A stretch of DNA of 64,000 nucleotides. Source: Prinsepia uniflora (lineage: Eukaryota > Streptophyta > Magnoliopsida > Rosales > Rosaceae). Location: the NCBI GenBank assembly GCA_032719365.1, contig CM064872.1, positions 16,585,572-16,649,571 on the forward strand, written 5' to 3'. The notes under the pieces were generated by a model. The model made no database searches. It saw only the letters and a list, made by a program, of their open reading frames with translations, and was not told where the DNA came from. How positions within the stretch are numbered: position 1 is the stretch's first letter; every line of letters begins with the position of its first letter. The position numbers were made by a program, and so were the translations under genes. This document shows, piece after piece, positions 11,083 to 23,774 of this stretch.

Positions 11083-12186
11083 CTAGACTCTACCCCGAAA
11101 TCCAAAAACCAAACCAACAGAACAACCGAAAGTGAAACAAGTACCTGTCCCCACATCTGATATCGACTGATCCTCCTGCTGCGTCATCGAGAACACCCGG
11201 GCCTGAGATCCTGACGCTCTACCACGTCCCCTCGAACTACTCGTGGCTGTGCCACCACCTCCTCTAGTGCCTGCTGTCCCTGATGCTGTACTCTGTCCGG
11301 ACTCCGCTACTCCTCTGCCTACACCACCTTCCTGTGGCAACAGTGGACACTCACGTCGAAAATGACCTCGCTCCCCACAGTTGAAACACACATTCCAGCC
11401 TGGTCCACTGCTCGGTCTCCCTGTGGACGCTACCGACGTCGCACTCGCTTGCGGAGTCGGCGGTACTCGATAACCCCAAAATCCTGAACTCTGGGCACTA
11501 CCAGGCCTACCAAAACGATCATCGCCCGACGAGAACGATCCACCGAAGTTACCTCTTTTCGGTGTCCGCTGGCTCGAAGCTCCAGGACTAGAAGGTTCCC
11601 GGCGTCGCACCGGCAAACTAGCCTCAACTCGCACCGCAGCATCCGACAAGTCTCGGAGGGTAGCAAAAGATCCAGCCGTCACTACGGCTCGAATCTCACC
11701 TCGCAAACCCAACTCAAACCTACGGCACTTCTCGGCTTCAGTGGCCACAAAAGCAGGAGCAAACCGAGACAACATCTGGAACTTCCGTTCATACTCCGCC
11801 ACGGTCATATTCCCCTGCTGGAGCTGCAGAAACTCCGCCTCCTTGGCATCCCGAAAAGAACGAGGATAATACTGCTCCAGAAACCGTTCCCTAAACGTCT
11901 CCCAGGTCACACTGTGAACATCCCAACCGGACAACTCGAGGGTATACCACCACTCGTACGCCGCACCATCTAGTAAAAATGCAGCCAACAATACTCGCTC
12001 CTCCGGCGGACAATGCATCACCGCAAAAATCCGCTCCAGTCTAGTAATCCACCTCTGGGCTTCCTCAGGATCAGCCCCACCACTAAAAGTAGTAGCCCCG
12101 AGCCGCTGGGCTCGCTCAATCGTGGCACTCTCCGTCTCTCTGGCTACTTCTTCAGGTTGTCGAGAGGGTCTACGTCTCGGAGGCAT
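11083..12186 (-). CDS. gag: Retrotransposon Gag (capsid-nucleocapsid), Ty3-gypsy
   Basis: A 367-residue Gag read from the ATG at 12186-12184; the open frame extends upstream into the LTR, but MPPRR is the usual start of plant Tekay-like Gag. The retrotransposon capsid domain covers roughly residues 35-175, with the typical ALERxF-like and AxxWW-like blocks and the LxQGxMTVxEYxxxF block near residue 120. A basic, Ser/Gly-rich linker follows, then one CCHC zinc knuckle (CX2CX4HX4C) near residue 290 for RNA packaging. In autonomous relatives the frame would continue into an aspartic protease. Here it stops after about 30 further residues, before any D-S/T-G motif, so pol was lost at the gag-protease boundary. 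The capsid frame has no internal stops, so it may still make a working Gag. Confidence 0.92.
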   Translation of the reverse strand: MPPRRRPSRQPEEVARETESATIERAQRLGATTFSGGADPEEAQRWITRLERIFAVMHCPPEERVLLAAFLLDGAAYEWWYTLELSGWDVHSVTWETFRERFLEQYYPRSFRDAKEAEFLQLQQGNMTVAEYERKFQMLSRFAPAFVATEAEKCRRFELGLRGEIRAVVTAGSFATLRDLSDAAVRVEASLPVRRREPSSPGASSQRTPKRGNFGGSFSSGDDRFGRPGSAQSSGFWGYRVPPTPQASATSVASTGRPSSGPGWNVCFNCGERGHFRRECPLLPQEGGVGRGVAESGQSTASGTAGTRGGGGTATSSSRGRGRASGSQARVFSMTQQEDQSISDVGTGTCFTFGCSVGLVFGFRGRV

Positions 12187-12279
12187 CGTCAACCGCACGC
12201 AGAAAGAGGCATAGAAGTAGTCAAACAACTGAAACACAACCTCACAAACCGACAGACCCGACAAACTCGACAAACCTAT

Positions 12280-12291
12280 GCTCTGATACCA
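12280..12291 (-). other. Primer-binding site, initiator tRNA-Met
   Basis: On the minus strand TGGTATCAGAGC, two bases after the end of the 5' LTR. It is complementary to the 3' end of plant initiator tRNA-Met and is the standard site for minus-strand DNA priming in most plant LTR elements. It also fixes the element's orientation. Confidence 0.95.
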
Positions 12292-12293
12292 AT

Positions 12294-15200
12294 TGTCAGG
12301 ACCCACCCCGGTTTCACCCCGGAACCCGAGGTAAATCCTGCTCCCGTCTGACAACCCAACAGTAACCCGTCAGACGCAGGAGAAAAACCTCAATACCATA
12401 TCCCGAAGTTAAAGTTCACAGAGCATAGATACAAGTACAACAACTAAAAGTGATAATAATTACACGCACGCGGAAGAAAAAGGTAAACACTCCGGGATCC
12501 CTCACGGTATTTCTATGCCTCAGACGCTGCCTCGACGTCCAGACCCCGCGCTATCTCCACGACCTGGAGGGCAAGTTAAAACACAAAATGTGAGTGGACC
12601 AGAAATACAAAAGTTCAAAAACCATTTTATAAGAAAACCGAGTTAAACCCTCCGTTTTGAAAACACATGCATAACCAGCAGTTATAAACACATTTATAAA
12701 AGAATCATTCTTAAACATCATAAGAAACAGAAACACTATACAATACCATAAGAAACCATAACATGAGTATCAGAAACCGTATCAAAACCATAATCACCAA
12801 ATCATCATTTTCCCGATCAAACCTGCTGCATCTATCCGAGTCTTTAAACTCCCGAGTCTTTAAACTCAATCCAGGCCTTAATCATATCCGAGTCTTTAAA
12901 CTCCCGAGTCTTTAAACTCAAGGCCTACGGGGGAAAATCAACATATATCCGAGTCTTTAAACTCCCGAGTCTTTAAACTCAATCCGGGTCTTTAAACCCA
13001 ATATCCAGATCCAGCAAATCCAATCCCAAAACCATTTAAAAACCATTTACCAATCCACATCCAAACCCGAATCCGAAATCACTGGTCCGATGCTCTCCCG
13101 GCATCTAGACCCGTCATTCCGAACCCAAATCCGGAGTCCACTTTCCAATCTTAAAACCAAATTCCGATTAGTGAAATCCGATTCTAAAATCGAAAACTTT
13201 GATCATCGAAACCATGTTCCCAAAATCCACATATAACCATTGAAAACCACTTATCATTTGAAATCCCAAAATCATAACATATATTCCAAAAACCAACCAT
13301 TCCTCGTAAAACGTGCTAAAAACCACTTTCTTCAAAAAACCAACCAAACATATTCGATAAACATAAAATCATGATTAAAACCATAAGACAATTATAGAAA
13401 ACAGTTATGCATGCTCGAGTTTAGAGAAGAGGTCCACTCACAGTACTGAGCCCTACTCGCGTCCTGAACGTCCAGCCCGATCCTCGGCTTCCTCGGGAAA
13501 TCCCGATCCTGTCAAACACCGCCAAAATACGTCACTAACACGTCTACGAAGGTTCACCTAAATTCCTTCAAAATTCCCCGAACCGAAGACCTAGAACCCC
13601 GGGACCCTAAACATTCACCCTCGCGGAACTAACCTCAAACGACTTCCGATTGACTCGAAACCAACTCCATTGAACTCACAACAACTTCTAGACCAAAAAC
13701 GATGTTGACCGTTTCTCCCAGAACCACCGCACGCGCCCCCACGCGCTGCCCAAAGTGGCTGCGCGTGGCCCTCACGCTCCAGCTACAGTGCACCGTCAAC
13801 CTTGGGCAGACCCGGTTCGCACCAGTGGTCTGGACCCTGAACCGGCGAGAGCGGTTCTCCTCATTCCGTCCACCAAAACGACTCCTCTCTTCACCAGCAG
13901 CATCGTCCCGTCCTAGGCTACCCCTTCCCGTGTGTCACTCACCTCGATTCACCCTAAAACTCGTCGACTCAACCTTGAACAAAAACCCGTACACTGCCCT
14001 GTTTCTTACTCCGGCCACCCACGACTTCCCCCTTCACGGAGGCTACACCAACCTCTTCCTAGGACTCTACCAAACCTCAACCAACCTTCCTGGACTGTCG
14101 ACTCAGCCCCAAGCTCGACGACTCGCCGTTTGAAACCCACGGCCAAAACAGAGGACACAGACACCTCCATCGTGCCTGCCGCCACCGTGCACCACTCCTC
14201 ACGGCAGCACCACCAAACTACTCCCAGGACTCAATTAAAGCCCTTAGATCACTCTAGACTCATCGATTCAACCTCCCAAACCACGACTTCCACGTTGAAA
14301 CTCAACGGGAAAACAGAGTATCGATTTGGGGATGAGAGAATTACCTGCCTCCAGTCGCCGTCGTGAGCTCCGCTGGTAGTGGTTGACTCCTCGCAATCCG
14401 CACGACACCACCACGGACTCAATTGCCCCGTACACGGCTACCACCGCCACAATTCTCACAATTCCTTCCTGTTTCCTCCCTGATTTTCCCGCAGCTCTCG
14501 ACACCCTCACACACGGCCACCACACCGTCAACCTCTCTCACTGCTTCCCTCTCACTCTCTGATCACCCTCACACACTCACAATTCATCAACACACACACC
14601 ACCGCCCTCAATTTCCTTCACAACCTCCCTCTGTTTTCTGAACCAGCATCACACACAACACGGGTGCACCCCAATTATTTGGGCCGTGCACACACTCGAA
14701 CTCACCAGAAGCCACTCCACCCTTAGCACGTGTCACCAATCCTCCTCACTCTCTCACCAAATGGCTCCATCCCAGCCGTCCCTTTCCTTCTTTCTGCACA
14801 AATCCCAATGTGCAGAAAGACCAAATTACCCTTCTTTTTAGCTTATATTTACGTTTTAACCAAAACTTCCTAGACCCGTAACTCTCGCCTCGTAAGTCCG
14901 ATGAATACGTGCCGCCTGTCATCGAACTCAGGACGACGGAATCTATCTAACCCTCCTAGGTCAACCTACCAAAACTCGATTATACGAAAAGTCAACTATT
15001 CCCCCTACTTTACCCAAATTACAGTTAAGCCCTCAACCTTCCGAACATCACAACTTCCTCCTCGGATGTCGGAATCGGGCGTGCCACCTGCCTAAGGATT
15101 CGTAACGTCCTCAACTACGTCCTGGTCACTGGTCAACTCCCATTTGACCACCCGAAATAAAAGTCAACATTTCTGCCCGACCCAGGGGTAAAATCGTCAT

Positions 15201-15302
15201 TCTAAGTTCCCGGACCCCTCGGGACCACCTAACCCTTGATTAACCTTACTAATCACACCTTAAACACTCTGCTAATCCCAATTCTCGGGACGGGTTGTTA
15301 CA
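12294..15302 (-). repeat. 5' LTR of the gag-only element
   Basis: Near-identical partner of 7601-10610. It includes the promoter of the element, with transcription expected on the minus strand towards gag. It starts TGTAACAACCCGTCCC (from 15302 downward) and ends CCTGACA at 12294. Confidence 0.95.
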
Positions 15303-17428
15303 AGAGCTTGCCATGCTCCCACTCAGGCTCCAACACGGTTAACAGCTCCCCCCAATGTCACTAACACAATTAAACAATCCCTTGGACTGATAACAAGCTT
15401 AAACAATGCCCCCCGTGCACTGGTCGTGTTTCCCCATTCACGGTGCTACAGTAACAATCAAACACCCCCCGTGAAATTACCATTCTGCCCTTGTGCAGAA
15501 AATTACCAAAATGCCCCTCACGCATCCAGACCCGTAACTCGGTCATACGGACTCTGATGGATGCGTGCCGCCTGTCTACGAACTCAGGGCATCGAGACCT
15601 TCCTAACGATCCTCGGTCCTCGGCCATCGGACCACCCGATCAAAAAGTCAACATTTCCCCTTATTTCGTCCAAATTACGAAAGTGCCCTTGAACTTCCGT
15701 ACATCATAACTTCCACCACGAACGTCGGAATCGAACGTGCCACCTGTCTATGAACTCGTGACGTCCGAAACTACGTCACGGCCATTGGTCAAAGTCCATT
15801 TGACCGTCTGAATAAAAAGTCAACGTTTTACCCACGACCAGGGGTAAAACGGTCATTTTGCACCGTTCGTCCGAGTTCGCCCAACCAATCACCGATTAAC
15901 CCTGCTAATCATGATTAGTCCGTAATCTAATCCCGAATTCCGGGACGGGTCGTTACAGTATGTCTTTCTTGGTCTAAATGAAATGGTTTTGGATTTCCAA
16001 ATGGATTATGCATATGATTTTATGATGTTGATTTGGATGCTTGTGAATTATATGGTTTCACGTATTTCGAGGTGATTTACGTGCTTGCACGTAAATCGAG
16101 ATTTTCTGGTTTTACACTAATTTTCCGTACTTATGGTTTTAGTTATGATTTCATGAAATGATTTTGGATTTGAAAAGGTAATTATCGGACTTGAGGTCCA
16201 TTTGATTTACCGAATCGGGCCGGAGGCCCAGTTGGTTTACTATTCGGACTCGAGGTCCAGTTTCTATGTGGATTCGGGCCTAGGGCCCAGTTATGTATTA
16301 CAAGTGGTTTTTACGCGTCATGACGGTTTATGGGAACCGGCATGAACCCATGAAAGGATTTTATGGTTCATGACGTCTTATGGGGGCCGGGCATGAATCC
16401 TGGAAAGATTTAAAGAATGATTTCAAAGGGTTTTCATATTCCATCCTTTATATATGATTGTCTCCTCTGGGGAGGATCGTTGGCCTGGGTGGACCCCGGA
16501 GTAGTCACGGAGCACTGACTGAGTGGAGTCGCCCCCCAGTTGGGTTCCTTACTCTCAGGATGGGCATGGTTCTTTACCTCCAGGGAGGGTCATTGATCTA
16601 CGGACATTGACCTGGGTGGACCCTGGAGAGACTTGGGTTTGAGACCCCGGTTAGCACACGTGTAGCTTTATTTTACCGTGACAGGTTCTGGATATGAATA
16701 TAATGGATAAACGTGATTTAAATTGGTTTGAGAAATTATGTTTTATGATGATAAATGGTTTTGGGCAGGAGCCCGTAGAACTTGTATTTACAGAATTTGG
16801 GGCTGAGACCCTAATTATGGTTGTTTAAACTTATGTGTTTGGATAAATGGTTTTACTATGCATGCATGCTTTTTAGTGAAGGGTATAAAGGTCTTTTATG
16901 GAAATGTTTTTATAAACTCTTTATTTTTGTCCACTCACAGTCTTTCTGTTTTTAATACCCTTCAGGTTGGATACGATGTGGACTGTAGCAGAGACCGAGA
17001 TATCACATACCTCCTCCGGATCCTGGCGTACTCTGATAGCCCGGGAGGGCAAAGGTCGGAAGTATCCCTTGTCTGACACTCCATGTCAGACGGGAGCAGG
17101 GTCATCCCGCGTTAATCCCGGGGGGATTGGGATGGGTCCTATCAGTTGAACTAGGAAGGTACGGGTTTTACGGTTTTTGTCAGGGCTCACCCCTAATCCC
17201 CCAGGATTAAGGACTAAACCCTGCTCCCTTCTGACAACCCCGAACGAAAATCGAAACACTCACACGAAAAACCGCAAATTACACTGTCAGACGCAGGAGA
17301 ATTTAAAACAATCCCAGAGTCAACATTATACAGAGCATAGTACCAAACTAAGAAAATCAAAAACCGATAAACAAAGTACACGCACAACGGAAAATCGGAA
17401 ACACTCCGGGAAACTCTCGAGTACTCTA

Positions 17429-20400
17429 TGTAACGACCCGTCCCAGAAAATAACGTTTAGATAGTGATTAATATGGGATTAGTGAGGCTAATCGGTGGTT
17501 AGTTGGTTTCGTTGGGGTCGTTAGGGCAGAATGACGATTTTTCCCCTAGTTCGGGCAAAAAGTTGTCTTTTAGTTCGGGTGGTCTGATGGACTTTGACCG
17601 GTGACCAGGACGTAGTTTAGGACGTCACGAATCCATAGGCAGGTGGCACGCCCAATTCCGACATCCGAGGAGGAAGTTGTGATGTTCGGAAGTTGGTAAA
17701 ATAAGGGGAAAAGTTGACTTTTTGTACGAACGGGTTTTGGTATGTTTACCTAGGACCGTTAGATAGATCTTGTCATCCTTAGTTCGATGACAGACGGCAC
17801 GTGTTCATCGGACTTACGATGTGCGAGTTACGGGTCAAGAAAGTTAATGGCAAAACCGTAATTTTGAGTTAAAAGGAGGGGCAGTTTGGTCTTTTGTGCT
17901 CTAGAAATTGTGCAGAGAAAGGGCAGATGGACGGCTGGGATTGAGCCACTAGGGAGAGTATGGAGTGGATTGGTGACATGTGGCAAGTGTGTAGTGGGTT
18001 CTGGGGGGTTCTCATGTGTGCACGGTCCAAATAATTGGGGTGCACCCGTGCAAGTATGTGTTTGTGTTCTTCGATCCAGATTGAAACAGAGTGAGGCGGT
18101 GAGGAAATTGAAGGGTGATGGTGTGTGTGCTGGTGAGTTGGGAGTGCAGGAGAGTGATTAGAGAGTGAAAGAGAGCTGGTGAGAAGGTTGGGAGGTGAGG
18201 AATCGTGTTGTGTGTGAGTGGAGAGCCACGGGCAATTCAGAAGAACAGAGAAGAACTGAGGGTGTTGTGGTGGTGTTGTGGCCGTGTACGGTGCAAGTGA
18301 CCTCGAGAGGAGGCTGAGGTGGCTTTGTGGATCCCAGAGAAAGCGGCGGCGAGCACGGCGGTGACCGATTGCAGGTAATTCCTAAGTCCTGTGTTCGATG
18401 CTCTGTTTTCCCGTCAAGTTTCAAAGTGAAGTCGTGAGTCTAGGGGTTGAATCGATGGGTCTAGAGTGGTCTAGGGAGTTTAGTTGAGTCCAGGGAGTCT
18501 TTTGGTTGTGCTGCCGTGACGGGCGGTGCACGGTGATGGTTGGCACGACGGAGGGACTCTGTGTGCTCTGTTTTTTCCGTGAGTTTCAGACGGGAAGTCG
18601 TGGACTTAGGGAGTGAGTCGAGGGTTTCTGTGAGTTGGGTGTGACTCAATGAGGTCCTAGGAAGAGTTTGGGATAGCCACCGTGACGGGAGGTTACTTGG
18701 GTGGCCGGAAAGGAAAACAGGGTAGGCTTTGGGTTTTCCTTCGAGCTTGAATCGACGATGGAGGGGCCGTGTCGAGGTTGAGGAGTTGGGGAAAGGATAG
18801 GGTAGGTCTGGACAAAACTGAAGGTGAAGAAAGGAGGTGTTTTGGAGCAGGTACGACGGAGAACCGCTCTCGACAGTTCAGGTTGCAGGCTACTGGTGCG
18901 AACCGGGTCGACGTGAGGTTGATGGTGCACTGTAGCAGGCGCGTGAGGGCCACGCGCAGCCACTTTGGCCGGCGCGTGGGGGCGCGTGCGGCGATTCTGG
19001 GGAAAATGGTCAACATGGTCTTTGGTCTAGGAGTTGAATTGAGTCCATTGGAATTGGTTTCGGGTTAATCGGACGTCGAATCGAAGTAGGTTTGCGAGGG
19101 TGAAGGTTTAGGGTTCCGATTCGTTACGTTTAGGACCCGGGGATTTTTAAGGGAATTAGGGTGGATCCTCGTGGATGTGTTAGTAACGTACTTTGGCGGT
19201 TGTTGACAGGATCGGGATTTCCCGAGGAAGCTGAGGAACGTACAGGACGTTCGGGACGCGATTGAGGGCTCGGTACTGTGAGTGGACCCCTTCTCTAAAC
19301 TCGAGCATGCATAACTGTTTTTTATACTTGTTGCACGTTTTTCGAGGAAATTCGGTATTTGGCACGTTTTACGAGAAACGTCGATTTCTGAGTAAAATGT
19401 CATGTTTTGGGGGTTTTCAAAGGATAAATGGTTTGAATGCTTATAAAGGGATTTTGAAACATGATTTGGTGACTAAAGGATTTTCGGTTTTAGAATCGGA
19501 TTTCGGAAACGGAATTTGGTTTTAAAGTTGGAAAGTGAATTTCCGGATTTGGATTCGCAATGACGGTTCGGGATGCCCGAAGGGCATCAGACCGGTGATT
19601 TCGGATTCGGGTTTGGATGTGAATTCGGAAATGGTTTTCAAATGGTTTTGATTGGATTTGCTGGATCTGGATATTGGGTTTAAAGACCCGGATATTGATT
19701 GACGGGGGACGGGCCCGGATTGGGTTTAAAGACCCGGATTGAGTTTAAAGACTCGGGAGTTTAAAGACTCGGATATATTGATATTTCTCCCGTAGGCCTG
19801 TTGAGTTTAAAGACTCGGGAGTTTAAAGACTCGGATATTATTGAGGCCTGCATTGAGTTTAAAGACTCGGGAGTTTAAAGACTCGGATAGGTCCAGCAGG
19901 TTTGATCGGAAAATGATGTTTTACGCTATGGTTTTATGATGCTTGTGATATGATTTCTATAACTGTTTTATAGTGTTTCTGTTTCTTATGATGTGGTTTA
20001 TGGTGTTCTGGTTTATAACTGTTTTTATGAACTGGGTTATGCATGTGGTTTCAAAACAGAGGGCTAAACCCGGTTTTCTTATAAATGGTTTTGGAAACTT
20101 TTCTTTTATTTATGGTCCACTCGCACCTTCTGTTTTTACTGCCCTCCAGGTTGTGGAGCTAGCGTGGGGTCTTGACGTCGAGGCAGGGTCCGAGGCATAG
20201 AAGTCACGTGAGGGATCCCGGAGTGTTTCAAATTTTTTTTCGCGTGCGTGTAATTATCATCGGTTTTTATTTCTTTTCTGCGTCTTTTGTACTATGCTCT
20301 ATAAACGATTGAATTCGGGATATTTTGTATAGTTTCTCCTGCGTCTGACTAAGTACTTTGGTAGTTACGTGAGAATTCACTTTGGGGTTGTGCCGGGGAG

Positions 20401-20458
20401 TCAGACGGGAGCAGGATTTACCTCGGGTTTTGGGGTGAAACCGGGGTGGGTCCTGACA
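17429..20458 (+). mobile_element. Solo LTR, Tekay-like, nesting level 3
   Basis: It starts TGTAACGACCCGTCCC at 17429 and ends CCTGACA at 20458 (3030 bp, uninterrupted). TSD CTCTA (17424-17428 and 20459-20463) is perfect. The GAGTTTAAAGACTC hairpin array lies at 19675-19890. It sits in opposite orientation inside a related LTR, so together they form large inverted repeats. No coding sequence was recognised. Confidence 0.95.
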
Positions 20459-23400
20459 CTCTATGCCTCCGACGCTGCCTCAACGTCAACCCCCGCGCTA
20501 GCTCCACGACCTGGAGGGCAATTAAAAACAGAAGGTGTGAGTGGACCATAAAGAATAAAAGTTTCGAAAACCATTTCATAAGCAAATCAGGGTTTTAGCC
20601 CTCCGTTTTGAAAACATACATGCATAACCCATTAGTTGAAAACAGTTATAAATCACATAAGGATCGTCATAAAACCAGTTGCAGAATCAGCATAAAAACA
20701 GTTACATAAAACATAAATACCAAGCAATCATTATCCGATCAAACATGCTGGACCTATCCGAGTCTTTAAACTCAACAGGCCTACGGGGGAAATAGCAATA
20801 TATCCGAGTCTTTAAACTCAATCCGGGTCTTTAAACCCAATCCGGGCCCATCCCCCGTCAATCACAATATTCAGGTCTTTAAACCCAATAACCAGATCCA
20901 GAAAATCCAATCAAAACCATTTGAAAAACATTTCTAAATCCATATCCAAACTCGAATTCGAAATTACTGGTCCGAAGCTCTTCCGGCATCCAGAACCGTC
21001 ATTCCGAACCCAAATCTGGAAATCCACTTTTCAACTTTAAAACCAAATTCCGCTTTCCGAAATCCGATTCTAAAACCGAAAACCTTGATCATAGAAATCA
21101 TGTTCCAAAACCCCTTTATAATCATTGAAAACCCTTTATCGTTTGAAATCCCAAATCGTGGCATCGACATCAGAATTCAGACCTTTCTCGTAAAACGTGC
21201 TAAAAACTGAACTTACTCGAAAAATGTGTAAATACGTAAAACCAACATAGTAAAGTCAATAATCATAAAATCACATGTAAAACCATAAAACAATTATAGA
21301 AAAGCAGTTATGCATGCTTAAGTATAAGGAAGGGGTCCGCTCATAGTTACCGGGTACGTCACTCGAGTCCCGAACGTTCTGCACGTTCCTCGACCTCCTT
21401 GGGGATTCCCGATCCTGTCACAAGTCACCAAAGTACGTTACTAACACGTTAACGAAGGTCCTCCTAACTTCCCACAAAACCCCCGGGTTCTAAACGTAAC
21501 GAACTGAGACCCTAAACCTTCAACCTCGCGGAACTAACTCGAAACGACGTCCGATTAACCCGAAACCTGTCCCAAAAGATCCGTTACAACTTCTAGACCA
21601 AAAACCTAGTTGGAACTTTCCCCAGAAAACACCCCACGCGCCCCACACGCCGGCCAAAGTGGCTGTGCATGGGCCTCACGCGCCTGCACACAGACTACTG
21701 TTCATCGTCTTCCTCAGCTACTCGACCGGTCTGAACCGGCGAGAGTGGTTCTCTGCTGTCCGTCCACGATTTCTTCTCCTCTTTTCACCAAACTCTTCGT
21801 CCTCTTCCCAGTAATCGATTCCCCTACTCCAAAAACTTCAACACAATCTCTAACCCGTCGTCCCTAGCTCGAAACAAAACCCGTTCAATCCCCTGTTTTT
21901 CAATCCGACCACCTGCACACTTCCCCTTCACGGCTTCGACACCAAAAGGTTCTAAGGACCTAAGGAATCAATTAGCACCTACCAGACCCCTCGACTCGTA
22001 CTCAAAAACCATGACTATAATTTTGAACCCAAACTGAAAAACAGAGAACACTGTAACTCACTAACGTTCTGGCCTCCGCCGTGCAATCCCCCGTCATGGC
22101 TGCACAACCAGTAGCTACCTAGGACCCTAATGAACTCACCAGACCTTACCAAACACCTCGACTCAGCCCCTACCGTCACAACTATCGATTTGAACTTCCA
22201 CGGCAAAACAGAGCAAGTAAACGGGGGGAAGAAATTACCTGTGCTCAGGTCGCCGCCGTGAGCTCCACCGTGGCTATGCGACCCCTCTAAGCCTCCTCCG
22301 TCCTCTGAACACCACCACCAGCCTCAATTGATCGATTTACACAACAACACCACCAACCACCCTCTATGTCTCCTGGTTTTCCCATGAACTCAAACACTCC
22401 TTACACCCTCAGACTCACTCGAGCTGCCCTCACAACTCACTCACTACCTCCCTCTCGATCTCTACTCACGCACTCAAACACCAAGCCACACCAACACACA
22501 CGACCAACACTCAATTTTCTCTCAAGCTCACCCTCTATTTCTCTCTTGTTCGAACAAACAAGAACACACACTGCACAAATTTAAAACACACACACCGTGC
22601 ACTCCCTAGAACCCACTACACACACACACCACGTGTCACCATCCCCTCAGCCCTCTCACAAAAATATCCCATCTCTCCTGTACTCTTGGCCTTATCAGAT
22701 TGGCCCAATTCCCAATGCACCAAAGGACCAAAATGCCCCTACTTGTGAGTTAAATTATTACGGTTATGCCACTGCCATTCTAGACCCGTAACTTGCCCGT
22801 CCTATGTCCAATGAACACGTGCCGCCTGTCGTCGAATTCAGGATGACGAGATCTACCTAACGGTCCTCGGTCAACATGACAAAACCCGATCGTACGAAAA
22901 ATAAAATTTTCCCCATATTTTAACCAAATTACGATACTGTCCTCAACCTTCCGAACATCATAACTTCCTCCTCGGATGTCGGAACCGGATGTGCCATGAC
23001 AGGACCCATCCCACTCCCCCCCGGGATTAGTGCGGGATGACCCTGCTCCCGTCTGACACGAAGTGTCAGACAAGGGATATTTCCGACCTTTGCCCTCCCG
23101 GGCTATCAGAGTACGCCAGGATCCGGAGGAGGTATGTGATATCTCGGTCTCTGCTACAGTCCACATCCGATGTCAACCTGAAGGGCAGTCAAAACATTAA
23201 AAACTGTGAGTGGACAAAACAAAAGTTTATAAAAACATTTCATAAGACATTTGTACCCTCCACTAAAAAGCATGCATGCATTCGAAAACCATTTATCCAA
23301 AACAAACCATATGTGGGACTAAGCCCAAAATAGATATAAACCAAGGTCGAAAGGACCACAATGAAAACGACCATACGGGCCACTGCCCAAATCCATAAGG

Positions 23401-23774
23401 GACTCGGCCCCAAACCATAAAGAAACCAAGTACACGAGCCACTGCTCAAATCTTGTGCACACCTGTGCACACCACATATCATATATATACATATAAGTCA
23501 CACAACCAATCTTGGCACGGTATCCAAAGCTACGCGCGTGCTACCCGGGTCTCAATCCAAGTCTTCTCAAAGTCAAGGTCAATGTCCGCAGACCACTGAT
23601 CCTACTCGAGGTAATAGTAACCATAGCCTTCCTGAGAGTAAGGAACCCAACTGGGGGGTGACTCCACTCAGTCGGTGCTCCGTGACTACTCCGGGGTCCA
23701 CCCAGGCCAACGACCCTCCCTAGAGGAGATAATAGAAGTAAAGGAAGGTAGATGAACATATATATACATAACAT

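Larger units (their letters stand above)
7601..15302 (-). mobile_element. Full-length gag-only Tekay-like LTR retrotransposon
   Basis: Two near-identical LTRs, 7601-10610 (3010 bp) and 12294-15302 (3009 bp), flank a 1.68-kb internal region. TSD AGAGC (7596-7600 and 15303-15307) is perfect. Read on the minus strand, the order is 5' LTR, a primer site for initiator tRNA-Met, gag, a 3' segment with the sequence typical of Tekay/Del elements, a polypurine tract and the 3' LTR. Protease, reverse transcriptase, RNase H and integrase are absent, so it can move only with enzymes supplied by another copy. By eye the LTRs differ by about eleven substitutions and one 1-bp indel, which makes this the youngest insertion in the nest. 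Confidence 0.95.
5248..15957 (-). mobile_element. Solo LTR, Tekay-like, nesting level 3
   Basis: Read on the minus strand it starts TGTAACGACCCGTCC (15957 downward) and ends at 5248. TSD GTATG at 5243-5247 and 15958-15962 is perfect. It was itself broken by the gag-only element; pieces 5248-7600 and 15308-15957 give about 3.0 kb, the full LTR length of this family. It carries the clearest covarying hairpin arrays (5584-5910 and 5995-6159). Confidence 0.92.
3591..17144 (+). mobile_element. Solo LTR, Tekay-like, nesting level 2
   Basis: It starts TGTAACGACCCGTCC at 3591 and ends CCTATCA at 17144, with a perfect 5-bp TSD GTTGA (3586-3590 and 17145-17149). It was broken by the insertion 5248-15957. 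The remaining pieces, 3591-5247 and 15963-17144, add up to about 2.84 kb. Its first 370 bp are also present at 2745-3114 through the tandem duplication. The second piece carries four hairpins at about 30-bp spacing (16187-16288). No coding sequence is present. Confidence 0.9.
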
